64,000 bases of DNA from Brassica napus (GCF_020379485.1 NC_063439.1:20398098-20462097); one strand, 5' to 3'; shown: positions 11,066-23,334, numbered from the stretch's first letter. Notes: generated by a model from the sequence alone, not told the origin. Numbers and translations are program-made.

Positions 11066-13204
11066 CTAGTGGTATTTCGGTGCTTCACGCGGGATGTAGT
11101 ATATTTGGTTAAACATAAGTTATGTTTATATATATTTATTGGTTTAGTTATTTTATAAATTTGTTGTTTATTTTTTTAAACTTCTACTGTATATACTATT
11201 TATTATTAAGTATACTTTTTCTTTTTAAATATGTGCTGAATTGGTCCCAAGCAGTTGAAACTATGCTTGGATGTTCAGTTTTTGGTTCAGCTCCTGTTTG
11301 GTTTTCTCGGTTTTTTTTTTTTGGTTCTAGAAATATAGAAACCATTCAATTATTTATGAAAATTTCTTTAGTTTTGGTTTGGTTATTTTGATCTTTGGTT
11401 TAGTTCGGGTACCAATTGCAAGAACCAACTAATATTCAATAAACTTTTGGTTCTAATTCGGTTCTGATTTTTAGTTAATTTTGGATAATTCGCGTAAAAA
11501 TCAGATCTTTTCAGTTTTAGAATTTAATATCTGATATTCCAGATAAATTTTAATATTAAACCAAAAATTATTTGGATAATTCTGTTATTTCGGATAACTC
11601 GAATAATTTTAAATATTTTGAATAAATAAATATTCAGGTATTTCATATTTTAGTAATATTATTTTTTTTGGTAAATTTAAAACTAAATATAATTTTACTC
11701 ATTCGGTTCTCTGTTCGGTTCTAACACGGTTTAAGTTTTTCAGTTTCAGAAATATATGAACCGCTCGGTTATTTGTGAAATTTGTTCAGTTTCAGATTTA
11801 TTTATTTTGTCGGCTTCGATTCGGATTTTTCTTCTTAATTAATATGCTGAGGCTTAGTTGAACTTGAAACCATAGTGATAGCGCATGTTTTGTTATTTTT
11901 TTGTTTGCATATTTTTTATTGTATTTATTTGTTGCACATGTTCAGTGGTGGTACATGTTTTTTTTTTTCACATTTTCGGCTATTTGGTTTATAAATAATA
12001 TTTTAATTTTTGTAATTTTATTAGTAAATAGAATTACTATTTTAGGTTCTTATTTGGTTCTGTGATACGGTTTCGATTTTTCAGCTTCAAAAATATATAA
12101 ACCGTTCGATTGTTTGTGAATTTCTGTTTAGTTTTAGATTTTCTTTTTATTGCCTTCAATTCGGTTTTTGATTCTTAATTTATATGCACGCATAGTTAAA
12201 ACGTAAGTGGTGTCACATGTTTTGTTATTTTTTGTTTGAAGATTTTTTTTATTATAATTTTTTATTTGTTGTGTAATATTGTTATGGAAATAGTGTGTGT
12301 TGAGAGACACGAAACTTAACCCTCATTGTAAATATGTTTTGGGAAATTCTATGTGATTGTGTTTTTTTTTTGTTGTGCCCTCATTTTGAGAGTGAATGTT
12401 ATATTGTGATATCTAGTAAGTCGTGTTGTGGAAAGAATTTTATGGGTTGATGTTATTGCATACAATACTTCATACTTGCCATGGTCCATGATCTGCGAGT
12501 CACCAGAGAGCCTCGCGAAATTATCAACCATCCATCTCACCTTCTTTGCGTTTACTTTTCATCTACCAAGAGCATGTCGCCACCCATGAGTTCACCTTCT
12601 TTCTTCGCATTCCAAACCTCCCCAATAGGGGCAATCACACCTCCATTGGTTTAAGAACACGTTTGGCTTTCATTTCAGTTAGAAGTAGGTCACTGTGGCC
12701 ATTGAAGATATCTGAACTGCAGAAACAGAACAAATTTTTCTTTTTTGATAAGAAGAGAGAATGTGAAATGATTTGATGGGATTTGTAATTTTTATTGAAT
12801 CCAACTATGGTATTTATAGTTATAGGTGTAGTTTTTAGATGTTTCCATGGCGGTGTGAGTGAGCTAATGAATGCGAGAGAGTGGAGGTAGCGATGAAAAC
12901 GACAATAATGAGATCATTATAGTGGTTGACTGAATTCAGGGGGAAGTCGTTCTGTAAACCAACAGTCTTTGTTGGTTAATTTGTTCCGACCATACAAATC
13001 AAGAAGAAAGACTTCCGGGTCGAGATTCTGGAATAATGATAGGTCTAAACAAATAAATCAAATGCAACATGAGGCTTTCGTAAGTAGACAACCCATTTTT
13101 CAGAAACAAAGAGTGAGAAAACAACGCCACGTGTCACATTTTGGAATATCATTCGCTGAGGTGGCGCATTGTGAAGTCTTTTTAGTAAACTTTATTAGTA
13201 TAGA
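11066..13204 (-). mobile_element. Helitron, non-autonomous, minus orientation
   Basis: Read on the minus strand, the element starts TCTATACTAATAAAGTTTAC (5' end at 13204), a typical Brassicaceae Helitron 5' terminus. It ends with a GC-rich degenerate hairpin and ACCACTAG (3' end at 11066). The host bases A and T flank the ends, as expected for insertion between A and T without target duplication. A CCACGTGTCACA-type segment lies near the 5' end (about 13125), again common in this group. No RepHel protein is encoded, so it depends on an autonomous relative. The right edge abuts a GATA microsatellite, which leaves it uncertain by a few bases. Confidence 0.7.
11280..12290. repeat. Three degenerate ~330-bp tandem units inside the Helitron
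   Basis: Units beginning near 11280, 11700 and 12045 share the order GGTTC-rich start, AAATATA(T)GAACC, a GGTTATTTGTGAA-like segment and TTCGATTCGG. The last two also share CATGTTTTGTTATTTTTT. They are diverged, so the array is old. Units of this type are rich in GGTTT/CGGTT motifs found in many Brassicaceae repeats. Confidence 0.6.
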
Positions 13205-13641
13205 TAGATAGATAGATATGGTATTCCAAGATCAGTGAAAATGCTTTACAATAACTCTATACTTGCGGACGTTCAAAAAGAAAGAAAAACTTCTATACTT
13301 GCTCTAAAAGAAATTGATATAGGATGTGTAAGTCTTTTTAGATTTTTGAAAACGAAAATAGCGAATTTCCAATAAGGAGAAATCTTGTTCTTAGAGACTT
13401 TCTTGGAGTTTTTTTCTTCTGGTAACCAAGATTCTACTTCTTATTATTATTACTTTAATTATTAATAAATTAAAATGTTGCACCTTTTATATAAAATAGT
13501 CTTTTATTAAAAACCCATAAAAGTTGGTTTTAATCTTTTTCATAAATTAATTCAGTTTTGAAAAACTAGTTTTCCTAAATTTTAGGAATTCTATTTGTTA
13601 AAAGTTTTGATTGGAAAATAAAATGATTTTAACAGAAACAC
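13205..13641. other. Short intergenic stretch
   Basis: It starts with a GATA microsatellite (about 13200-13220) and is otherwise AT-rich. I see no gene or element ends in it. Confidence 0.5.
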
Positions 13642-14445
13642 TAAGGGTGTACAATCCGGTAAAACCGAACCAATTAAAACCAAACCAAAATAGAAGAAAA
13701 TGGTTTGGATTTGGTATCAATTAAACCGAATGAGTGTTATTTAAAAAAAGTATATAGATATGGTGGTATATTGTGATAAAAAGATATGGTGGTATATAAA
13801 CCAACCAAATCAAATAAACCGAACAAACCGATTAGGTTGAATATAGTAATATATTTATATACTAATTAAATATAAATGATAATATATACATAATTTATTG
13901 TATTGATAAGATCTTCATATTTAAAACATTAAATTTAGAAATTTTGTTTTAAGCTTAAATTTTTTTTTCTCATTTTTGTTAATTTAAATAAACTATAATT
14001 TTGTTGATATATATTTGTGCTAAAATGTAGTTTTAATAATATTATGACATTACTAGCTTTTCTTATTTTTGTTTTATTTTATGAAAATTAGGGTAATTAT
14101 TAATTTTTTACTTATACTAATTATTTTAATAGATAATTAAAACATAAAAGCCGTAAAAAAAAATTAAAACATAAAATATTCTATTTAAATGTTAGAATAC
14201 CGAAACTATCTTTATTTTATGATAAATCCGATATCTAATCATATAAACTAAAATTCACAAATATTATAAGAGATAAATGTAGTTAGTGATTTTTGGTATA
14301 AAACTGAATAAACTAAAAACTGATAATATATAATCCAAATCAAATAAAATTATATATGGTCTTAATACGATAACTAACTTTGAACAAATTGAAATACCGA
14401 AAAACCGAAAAAACCCGAACCAAAATCTGGATTGAACAGCCTTAA
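13642..14445. mobile_element. hAT-like non-autonomous element (probable)
   Basis: The left end TAAGGGTGTACAATCCGG and the right end, read in reverse complement as TAAGGCTGTTCAATCCAG, form imperfect terminal inverted repeats of hAT style. The interior is AT-rich with AACCGAACC-type motifs near both ends. I could not see a convincing 8-base target duplication, so the superfamily call is tentative. Confidence 0.5.
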
Positions 14446-14787
14446 AGAAATAAAACCAAAATCTGAATCAAGAATGGCTAATAATATGTTTTTTGAAAAT
14501 CTAAACCAAGGCTGTTTTAAATATAGAAACAATCAGTACTTATATCTAGTTCAGTTCTTTCCAATAGTCGTTTATCAGTTTTATTTTGACCATTACAATA
14601 TTTATTTATTTTAAGAAAAATAATAGAATGATATGAATCTCCACTTATGAATTTTTGTTCCTAACAGTGTGATGTTATTTTTTGGGTACATAAAAGACTG
14701 TTACTGTTACTTTTTCTTTATATTTTTTATTTGCTTAATTTTGTGAATAAAATAATATGTTTCAAATTGTTTTTAATCCATTTACAA
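14446..14787. other. Intergenic stretch
   Basis: This is AT-rich sequence with no supported gene. The final bases TTACAA (14782-14787) are repeated after the following MITE. Confidence 0.45.
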
Positions 14788-14975
14788 CCCAACTCCAAAC
14801 ACTATTTTAGTGTGAATTTTATACAAAACCTCTTTAACTAACACTAAAAATTATACTATTTTAGTGCAACATTATAATAATATTTTACAGTTAGATTGGA
14901 AATGATTTTTTTTGGTGTTGCGATCATACTAAAATAGTGTGATTTTAACACTAAAATAGTGCTATGAGTTGGAGA
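14788..14975. mobile_element. Short MITE with inverted ends
   Basis: This 188-bp AT-rich element has inverted ends built around CACTATTTTAGTGT, with CCCAACTCCAAA on the left and the complement of GAGTTGGAGA on the right. It is flanked by TTACAA at 14782-14787 and 14976-14981, a possible target duplication. The family could be PIF/Harbinger-like because of the TTA core, but this is not certain. Confidence 0.6.
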
Positions 14976-15266
14976 TTACAAAAAAGATGATATAATATAC
15001 TTCAAATCTGTTCTACCAAAACCAAACTCTGTTTCTGTTATATTTATTTTTTTGAAACACTTTGTTTTTTTAAACACTTTGTTTTTTTTTTAAACACTTT
15101 TTTTTTGAAACCCTTTGTGTTTCTGTTATATGTTTTCAAATATATAATCTTGATATACTGCTAATATTGCAAAAATCAAAACTATAAGAAGTTGAGTTCA
15201 ATTTCTTTATTATAATAATATGATGCAAAATCAAAACACAAAATGATTTGCTTCATGACAGTCATG

Positions 15267-17132
15267 TCAGTTATTAATAAATGGAACAAGCTCAAGAGTT
15301 GCTTTCTTGCTGACAATGATGGATCCAGTTTCTTCCAAGTCCATGTCATTCACAGTCTTCCCTTCAGGCAATCCCCAGTCGAAGAAGTAGAGCAAGTTCA
15401 ACAATCCCATTTCCACGTTAGCTATCCCCATCATCATCCCTGGACATATTCTCCTACCCGACCCAAATGGTAACAGCTCATAGTTCAGTCCTTTGTAATC
15501 TATCGAACTCTCCAGAAACCTATCAGGATTAAACTCATCTGGGTTTGTCCAAATTTTTGGATCGCGTGCGATCAAGTATACATTGATGATCATCTGGGTT
15601 TTAGCTGGGATGTCGTAGCCTTGGATCTTGATGTCAGACATTGTCTCTCTTGGAAGTAAAAGAGGAGCAGCTGGATGCAGTCTGAATGTTTCTTTGACCA
15701 CAAGCTTGAAGTAGTGAAGCTGGCTGAGATCATCTTCTGTGAGCTTCTCCTTCTTGACTCCGAGTGTTGTCCGAATCTCATCTTGTACTTTCTTCATCAC
15801 TCTCGGGTTTCGGATCACCTCTGTCATGGCCCAGGCTAGAGTGATGGCGCTTGTGTTTACTCCTGCTAAAAATATGTCCTGGCACATTCACATTAATTAC
15901 GTGTAAGAATGATAGCTTGTCAGAATCTTTTTTAACTGATAAGTAACTGGTAAACAATAAAATGGAATTATTGGATTAAAAATGAATGGAATATGAAAAT
16001 AAATGAAATGCATTACTGAACTGATAGAACAAAATTGTAATGGAATGAATTTTTTTTTTTTTTTTTTTGTAGAATTGATAGAATGATAATTTCATTTCAT
16101 TCATGAAAAATGGTAAAAAAAGATTGTGGAATGAATAGAATAGAGAGTTCTATACTATAATTGACAATCCAGCTGCAAATGAAAAAAAAAATGTTTTTTT
16201 TTTTGCTTAAACTTTGAAGTGGAAAAAGATGTTACCGAGATGATTCCTTTGAAATGATCTGTGGTGAGCTTGAACGAGTCACCGTCTTTCCCTTGCTTCT
16301 CCATCAGATCAACCATCACGTCAACGACATCAGGGCTCTCTGATACTCTTCCTCCAGGCTTAAGATGTTCATCGAGCACTTTCTGGAAGAACGTGTCTAG
16401 CTCCGAGAAAACATTGTTCAGTGTCTTGTTCTGTCCTGATATCTGGTCGATAAACCAACCCACTCCAGGGAAGAAATCAGAGAACGCAAAACCATCGATG
16501 AGCAACTCAAACTTATTAACTAGATCCGCAACGTTGTCCTCATCGATGAACTCGCACTTGTGAATATCTATACCAAACGCGAGCCTACACACGACGCTCG
16601 CCACGAGCGTGAAAAGGGCCTTCGTAAGATTCACCGGTGATCCCGTCAGTGCACACTCTCGAAGTTTCTTGACCAAAATGTCATTCTCTTCCTCTCTAAT
16701 ATACTTGAACGATTTGAGCTTCTTCGCGTTCAAAAGCTCCATAACCACGAGCTTTCTTAAAGATTTCCATTCCTCACCATAAGGCGCGAACCCGATGTCT
16801 TTGAAGTTGTACGAGAGCATTCTGGTCGCGACAGTCTCTGGTCGGCTGCAACATTCAAGATCGTGGGTCTTGAGAGCTTCCTCTGCACCTTCTCTCGATG
16901 AGATCACGACCGTGGGGACATATCCTAAACGGAGAAGCATCACTGGTCCGAACTTTTGGGAGAGGTTTTGAAAACATGTGTGAGCCAGTCCGTTGAGGTT
17001 GTGTAAGTTTCCAATGATCGGAAGCTTCTGTGGTCCCGGAGGAAGCTTTCCACTTTTGAGTTTTTTAGAGAAGATCAAGAACGAAAATAAGAAAATGGAT
17101 AAGAGTGAGAGGAAACAGAGCAAGGGTGACAT
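15267..17132 (-). CDS. Cytochrome P450, CYP71B type
   Basis: Two exons on the minus strand, 17132-16236 and 15878-15267, join in phase 0 to give 502 residues, the normal P450 length. The order is an N-terminal membrane anchor ([18 protein letters not shown]), the proline hinge [17 protein letters not shown], an I-helix AGVNTS at residues 304-309, the K-helix ExxR (ETFR, 362-365) and the heme loop [10 protein letters not shown] with Cys444. The protein would sit on the ER face and oxidise a small molecule with electrons from NADPH-P450 reductase; the substrate is unknown. In the I-helix the usual acidic residue before Thr is Asn. The gene is not where I recall CYP71B genes in Arabidopsis chromosome 2, so it may have been transposed. 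The intron contains an insertion-like AATGGAATGAA-rich stretch. Confidence 0.93.
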
Positions 17133-17199
17133 CGCTATTGCTTGCAGTGTATGAAATATCTGATAGGTGATAGTTTTTGATTATTCACAACAAGACGAA

Positions 17200-17220
17200 A
17201 AGCTCAGATATATATAAACG
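17200..17220 (-). promoter_or_regulatory. TATA-like box of the P450 gene
   Basis: On the minus strand the sequence CGTTTATATATATCTG lies about 75 bases upstream of the P450 start codon, a normal position for a plant TATA box given a leader of a few tens of bases. Confidence 0.5.
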
Positions 17221-19260
17221 GTTATGCTTGGAGACCACATAAAATCACATTTAACTCCAGAAAATCAAGACATTGAATCGTGACCAACCAAAAAGATAAG
17301 AATTAGGAGGAACACCTTCTAGAAGTAAATTAGTCTTATTTCCATAACTGTTTATATATAGATCTATATTATTAAAACTGAAATAATTTTTGGTATTGTT
17401 TAGAAACATAGACATATAATGAGATTTGTTTGAAAATATCGATAGTAATATAAAAAACGAAGTATAATATCTTTTTAGTAATTTCATTAATAAAATTAAA
17501 TTAATTGTCTTTTCATATTTCACTCAATTTAACAATTTTATTAATTATATTATCTTAACAATACATCACATCACTAATTATATAACCGTAATACTAATAG
17601 TGCAGATTTTTATTTATTAGTTGATCAACATTAACTTTGTGCCAATTATAAAATCAAAAACGTAAAATAACTGGGTTTTGCATATTATTAAACGTTTAGT
17701 TTAGTTCGTTTTACTAAAACCTTTTTTTTAATTTTAGTTTCAATCAGTAAAAAATTATGTAGTCAAAAACATAATTCAAATACATAATTTTATAAATAAA
17801 ATAATAACTTAAATAGAAAAAATAAAAATGTATACATTTATTGTCACTTAATATTTTACTCCATATAAATATTTTACTAAATAAAAAATTCTTTTTATTT
17901 CACTTAATTTGGCAAAACACATAGAAGGTCTCTTTTTATTAGTTTATAAAATCAGTTAATCATGAATTTGGTAATCCATTTAGGTACGGGTTATTCTTTT
18001 CGAGTATCATTTTTAAAAAATTAAGCCCCATTTGAATATTATAAATTTATGTGTGGGTTTTGAGTTGGGTCCTTCTGGTTCTGGATGAGTTTGATTATGA
18101 TGTATAGGAACCTAAAAATATATAAACAACAAATGGATCTGAAACGGTTCAGATATTTATACTAAAAATACTCATGTTACCCGATTTAATCCATGTATTT
18201 TGAATATAATTAGTTATATTACGACCATCTAAAATATATAACACTAATTATAATTATGAAAAACAAATATCAATGTATAAAAATGTAATAATCAATATCC
18301 GTGAGGGTGCGATGGTCAATCTATAGTACAAAATTATGCTTGGAGCCAAGTTCAAAATATATATCCATTATTTCCTCAATACACTAAAAACACATTTAAT
18401 TCATAACAAATAATTTGACTGGATGCATTGAATTGTCTTCTAGAGTGCTGAATATTGAATTGCATCCTAAACAAATTTACCCCTTCTAAATTCACAACTT
18501 ATATTAGGGTTTGAATGAAACACATAACACATGTAGAATAAATGCAGTTTTTATAAAATGCAGACGGGACTGTATTTTTTTTGCCATTCACCATAAAATA
18601 TGCATAACACAAAATAAAATTAAAATAATAAATAAACTGCATGCAGATTAATGTTAGTGTTAGATTGTGTGATCTGTTATGAAGAAGAAAAAGGAGATGG
18701 ACAATTGCTCTGCATTTAATCCGCAGATTATTGATATGTATTTATCTTGTTTAGTCTGCATTTTATTTTTCATCTGCAGTTTTTGTATCTACATTACATT
18801 CAAAGCCTAAGTTATCGAGTGGTGTTACGCAGCAACCTTAAAGTAATAACTATACGTTCTAGAAGGCTGAGAGTTTTAAATGTTTACTGAGATGCAACTG
18901 TGTAAACATGTAAATACGAAAATAAATAAAATGAAACTTGGGAGAAATTTTGTGAAATGACTAAGTTTGAAATGAAAATTAAGTTCAGAATATTGATTTT
19001 GATAGAATTATCTAACAATTAAGCTTGAGCTGAGTCAATTTTACTCTTTTGGACTTACAAATAACAGGTAAAGGAGAGATGATGTATATCCATTTTTTAC
19101 CGTGAACTATATCTTAAAAGGGAAGATACACCTTCCATGTCACGTACTAAATAACCGCATACGTTTCACTGTGTTCAATAAATAAGTGGACAAAGATAAA
19201 CCACTTCTGCAATAAATGGTATATTTCATTTACTTTCTATCAACAAAATAATATAGAATA
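17221..19260. other. AT-rich intergenic DNA with a Helitron-like 5' end
   Basis: At 17363 the sequence TCTATATTATTAAAACTGAA matches the 5' terminal motif of Brassicaceae Helitrons. I found no hairpin-CTAG 3' end that clearly pairs with it. The rest is AT-rich without supported genes; short open frames are not similar to known proteins. Confidence 0.45.
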
Positions 19261-19269
19261 CCAATTCCA

Positions 19270-20690
19270 TCTCTACCCTAGATATTAAAGCATATCACAA
19301 TTAGATCCACAACTCTTAAATACTAAATCATAAATCCTATTCACTAAAGCCAAAACCAAAATATAAATTTTAAATCTAAATATAAACTCCAATCCCAAAT
19401 AAAATGAAATAAAATAAATAGTATAATACATATTTACGAAATTATGAAATATCTAGGCTTGCATGTAAGAAGTTAATGATGGACCAAATCTCAATCCCCA
19501 CCTTTTGAATTACTAAATACTAAACCCTAAACCCTAGTCACTAAATCCTAAATTCAAATATAAATCTTAAATACAAATATAAACCCTAAACTTAGATAGA
19601 ATGGAACAAAATCAATAGTACATTACATATTAGTGAAATTATGAAATGTATATGCTTGCATGTAAGAAGTTATGATGACCCCAACATCAACCTCCACCTT
19701 CCAATTACTAAACCCTAAACCCAAAATCATAAACCCTAAACCCAAATTTAAACCCCAAACCCAAATTTAAACCCTAACCCAAATATTAAAATCTTAAAAT
19801 AGTGCATAATATTATGTAATATTAAACTATACAACATAGATCACGGAAATAGTATTATGTATTATTAAACCCTAAACCTTAAAAGAAAATATAAATTGCA
19901 ATTCCAACCCATAAATAGTAAAGCTTTTTAATAAAAATATATATTTTGAAAAAATAATATACATATATATATATATATATATTTGTATCACCAAAATAGT
20001 ATAGGATTCCAACCCCAGTCACAACCACTAAATACTGAACCCAACAACAAAACATATATCATGCATATTCACTGTAAAATAATATAAACCCTATCAACTA
20101 ATCACTAAACTCTACACATAAATATAAACCCTAATCCAATATAAATCCCAATTTTCCTTATAATAAAACCAAATTTTGAAATGACAGTAAGATGCATTAC
20201 TATTCTATATGAGGCATATAGAATATAAAATGTAAAAATATAGTTGCAATCCAAAGATCATCTTAACATATTTCTCAAATGTTGATATAGCTATGCCTTC
20301 ATGGAAGGTGGTAATGCTTGCTCCAATGTCAATCCCAATCGTACATAAACTAAACTCAATTAACTAATCACTAGACTCAATCAACTAATCACTAATCAAT
20401 AAATAGAATAGTACAAATTGATGAAATTATGAAATGTTTATGATTGCATGCAAAAAGTTAATGCTGACCCCAGTTCCAAGTTCCAACTACTAAAACTAAA
20501 CTCTAAATTCTAAATCCTAATTACTAAACTCTAAACCTAAATAAATAGATTAAGCTAAACCCTAATCAAGGAAATATAAACCCAAATAGAATGTATATAG
20601 TATGATTTACTATACCCAAACTTTTACTTAATAAATCTAAACTTTAGGCATGAACCTATAAAGTACAAACCCAAATACAATCTATAAATT
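19270..20690. repeat. Field of degenerate telomere-motif (AAACCCT) repeats with ~200-bp higher-order units
   Basis: CCCTAAA/AAACCCT and derivatives such as TAAATCCTAAA recur dozens of times. Superimposed on this, longer units recur at about 19437, 19633 and 20411. They share GAAATTATGAAAT, then CTTGCATGTAAGAAGTTA and a C-rich segment before the telomere-like runs. The field is interrupted by an AT microsatellite at about 19963-19982. No protein is encoded. Confidence 0.75.
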
Positions 20691-21119
20691 TTTTTCTAAT
20701 ATTAAACATTTGAAAGCACATTTACTAGGTTAGCATGTTGCATATCTTATATTCCATATAACCTAAGTAGTATAGTAAACGAATGTTCCAAATAATCAAA
20801 TTTGTCCAACACTCAAAAATAAATTTCATATTACAATCAATCACACAAAATGATAAACAAGAGAACTATCAAATTTAAAAACATGACATATTATTACATT
20901 TTAAAGCAATAATATAGAAATATGTCTCAAATAGTATGATAACCTTACATATACAGCTACACTTAAGAATATATACTATACCATTCCTTTCACCGAATGT
21001 AGTATAGACGACGAGTTTATCTTCTTCAATTCTTCTTTTTTTAGACGTGCTGATACACATTCATTTTGTTCACCATAATTATTCTTCACCATCATATAGA
21101 GATCGTCTTCATCTAATCT
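20691..21119. other. Intergenic stretch
   Basis: AT-rich DNA with no supported gene. A 61-codon open frame on the minus strand (21060-20875) has no recognisable similarity and poor composition, so I do not call it. Confidence 0.45.
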
Positions 21120-21490
21120 CTTTTTTCCGACACGACGACGCCTTTACCGACTCACCATCGTTGTTCTTCACCACTGGATATGTAAAACAAAAACAGAAAT
21201 GACAACATATATGAAAACAAAAGCATGATTGTGAGAATCAATTGATTTAAGAAAAAAAAGAAAAAAATGAAAGAGTTGTTATTTGTGCACACCGTCTACG
21301 CCTTTATCGTTGTCTTTTCTTCACCACTGGACCTGTAAAGCAAAAATAGAAATGAAAACAGAGTATGAAAACAAAAGCAAGGTTGTGAGAATTATTTTTT
21401 TTTTGAAAAAGATTGTGAGAATTAATTGATTTAAGAAAAAAAGGAAAAAAAAAACGAAAGAGTTGTTGTGTGTGTTCACCGTCTACGCCT
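21120..21490. repeat. Tandem ~180-bp units
   Basis: A unit containing ACGCCTTTATCGTTGTCTTT, TTCACCACTGGA, an AAAACAAAAGCA tract, TTGTGAGAATCAATTGATTT and GAAAGAGTTGTT occurs about two and a half times, starting near 21135, 21295 and 21478. A partial inner duplication of TTGTGAGAATTA is seen at about 21385-21425. Confidence 0.65.
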
Positions 21491-21803
21491 TCATCTTTGT
21501 CTTTTCTTTATCATAATTGATTGTTCTTTTTGTGAGAAGAAATTCAATTCAAAAAGATGTGTGTAGTGAAAGACCACGTTTTACTTTTTAAAGTTACAAA
21601 CTATTAATTAAATTTTGTTTTCTTTGTGCATGTTTCATCAGTTGTATACAAGGGTATAATAGCATTATTATACAAAAGACACAATTCATATTTGCAAGCT
21701 AGGTCTTTTTGTCATACAATAAATTATAATTTGTTTAAAGGTTATATAATACAATTTCCCATGAAACTTCTCTATCGGTTTCCTTTTGACAATTACATTT
21801 TTT
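21491..21803. other. Intergenic stretch
   Basis: No gene is supported. This is the flank of the nested transposon pair that follows. Confidence 0.4.
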
Positions 21804-23334
21804 TAGGGTGTAACTGGAAACCATTTTATGGAATAGTATGAATAAAAGGGATTGAAATGAAGGGAATGAATATGAATGGAATAGAAGTAGTTATAAGAGT
21901 GGAAGGAATGGAGTAGAGATAAAAATTAAGTATTAATTGAATTAAAAATAAAATTAGGCATTCCAGTCATTCCAGTCATTCCTCAACATTTACATTGCTG
22001 AATGATTTTGTCCAGAAATTCTTCTCTTTCCATTTATTCCAAAAAAGTTTGGGAAATTTGCCAAAACGGAACAACAAAATAGCATGGTTGTCCATTCGGT
22101 ATAATACCATCATTAAGTTGTCCCTTTAGTATAATTTTTTTCATAATACCAAAATTAACCCTTGGTTAATCAAATTAAATACATTAAACACAATTTAAAA
22201 GCTTAAATGAACTTTAAAAAGTTTTAAAAAGGAAAAAAAAATTAATTTAAAATTTTTATTTTTTATTAAAAAATATTAATAAAACTAAAAAGTTCACAAA
22301 CGTTTTAAATTTTTTATAAAAACAAAACTATGCAAAACGTTTTTTATAATGTTTTTATAATAATATTTTATTAATAACTGTCTTATAAAGTTTTATTTTT
22401 ATTTTATAAAGTTTATTTTATTAAAGTTTGTTAAAAACGTTTTACAAAGTTTTATTTTTATTTTTCTACAAACGTTTTAAAAACGTTAAAATTAAAAGTT
22501 TATTTTTTTATTAAAAGGTTTAACAAAAAAGGAAAGATTTTTTTTAAAAAAACGTTTTTGACAAGGTAAATCGACCTACACACATTTTAAGGAAGTTAGA
22601 ATATTTTAAGAATATTTTTTAACTGAAATTTTTTTAATTTTCGCAAAAACATGTTTTATTATCTGTAGAAGACACATTCTACACTGTGTAGAACAATGAC
22701 AAAAGTTCAGAATGCAATTTCTCCCTCATGTAGACGTACGAGTAGTGTTTAGATTTTGCATTCCGAAAATTTTAGAATATTTCATAAAAGTAAAAACTGC
22801 ATTATGGAGAAAAGTACATATTTTTACAATTAGTACAATTCGCATTCTCCATATTTAGAATTTTAATTAAAAGTAGATTGTTCATTCTAAAAACAGTAGA
22901 TAAACTTGTATAATCTAGAATTTGTTTTCTACTAACTCATTTTCTGTAGAACACAAAATCTACTTTTAGTAGTACATAATTTAAATTTTTTATTTATTAA
23001 GTTTTTCAACTAAACAAAAATACCATTTTGTGTATATGAGTGTTTTATTAATTGTTTATATTTTTAACAATTTTTTTTATTCATGAAACTATTTATTTCA
23101 TTAAGGTTCAGTATTGGAAAGGGTAAAAGAGAGACAAAATGGACAGAAATGGTTTTATACCAAAAGGACAACCATGTTATTTTTTTTGTTCTATTTTGGC
23201 AATTTTCCCAAAAAGTTTTAGGAATGCTTTATGAATGATCTTTCACTATAACTGGTGTTATTTTTTCAGAATCAAATGGAATGACTCATTCCACGTATTC
23301 CAATTCCAAATTTTGTTGATCTAGTTGCAGCCTT
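21804..23334. mobile_element. hAT-like element hosting a nested MULE
   Basis: The left end TAGGGTGTAACTGGAAAC and the right end, read in reverse as AAGGCTGCAACTAGATC, form imperfect inverted ends. The body next to both ends is built of GGAATG/CATTCC motifs (AATGGAATAG, CATTCCAGTCATTCC), a type of repeat also present in the intron of the P450 gene. It is split by a separate element at 22051-23209. Without that insertion the host element would be about 370 bp. No clean 8-base duplication is visible. Confidence 0.5.
22051..23209. mobile_element. Non-autonomous MULE with perfect 9-bp TSD
   Basis: The element starts GGGAAATTTGCCAAAACGGA and ends with the near-complement TCTATTTTGGCAATTTTCCC. The inverted ends extend about 43 bases to ATAGCATGGTTGTCC. 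Perfect 9-base repeats AAAAAGTTT flank it at 22042-22050 and 23210-23218. The GGGAAAATTGCCAAAA end is typical of Brassicaceae MULEs. The 1159-bp interior is AT-rich with many AACGTTTT motifs and no transposase. Confidence 0.85.

Noticed and set aside
16155..16235. Extension of P450 exon 1 into [10 protein letters not shown] and beyond
   Set aside because: It reads through a canonical GTAAC donor. Joining at 16236 to 15878 restores the normal P450 sequence.
19270..20690. True telomere relic
   Set aside because: The AAACCCT motifs are irregular and embedded in longer repeated units, not a contiguous telomeric array.
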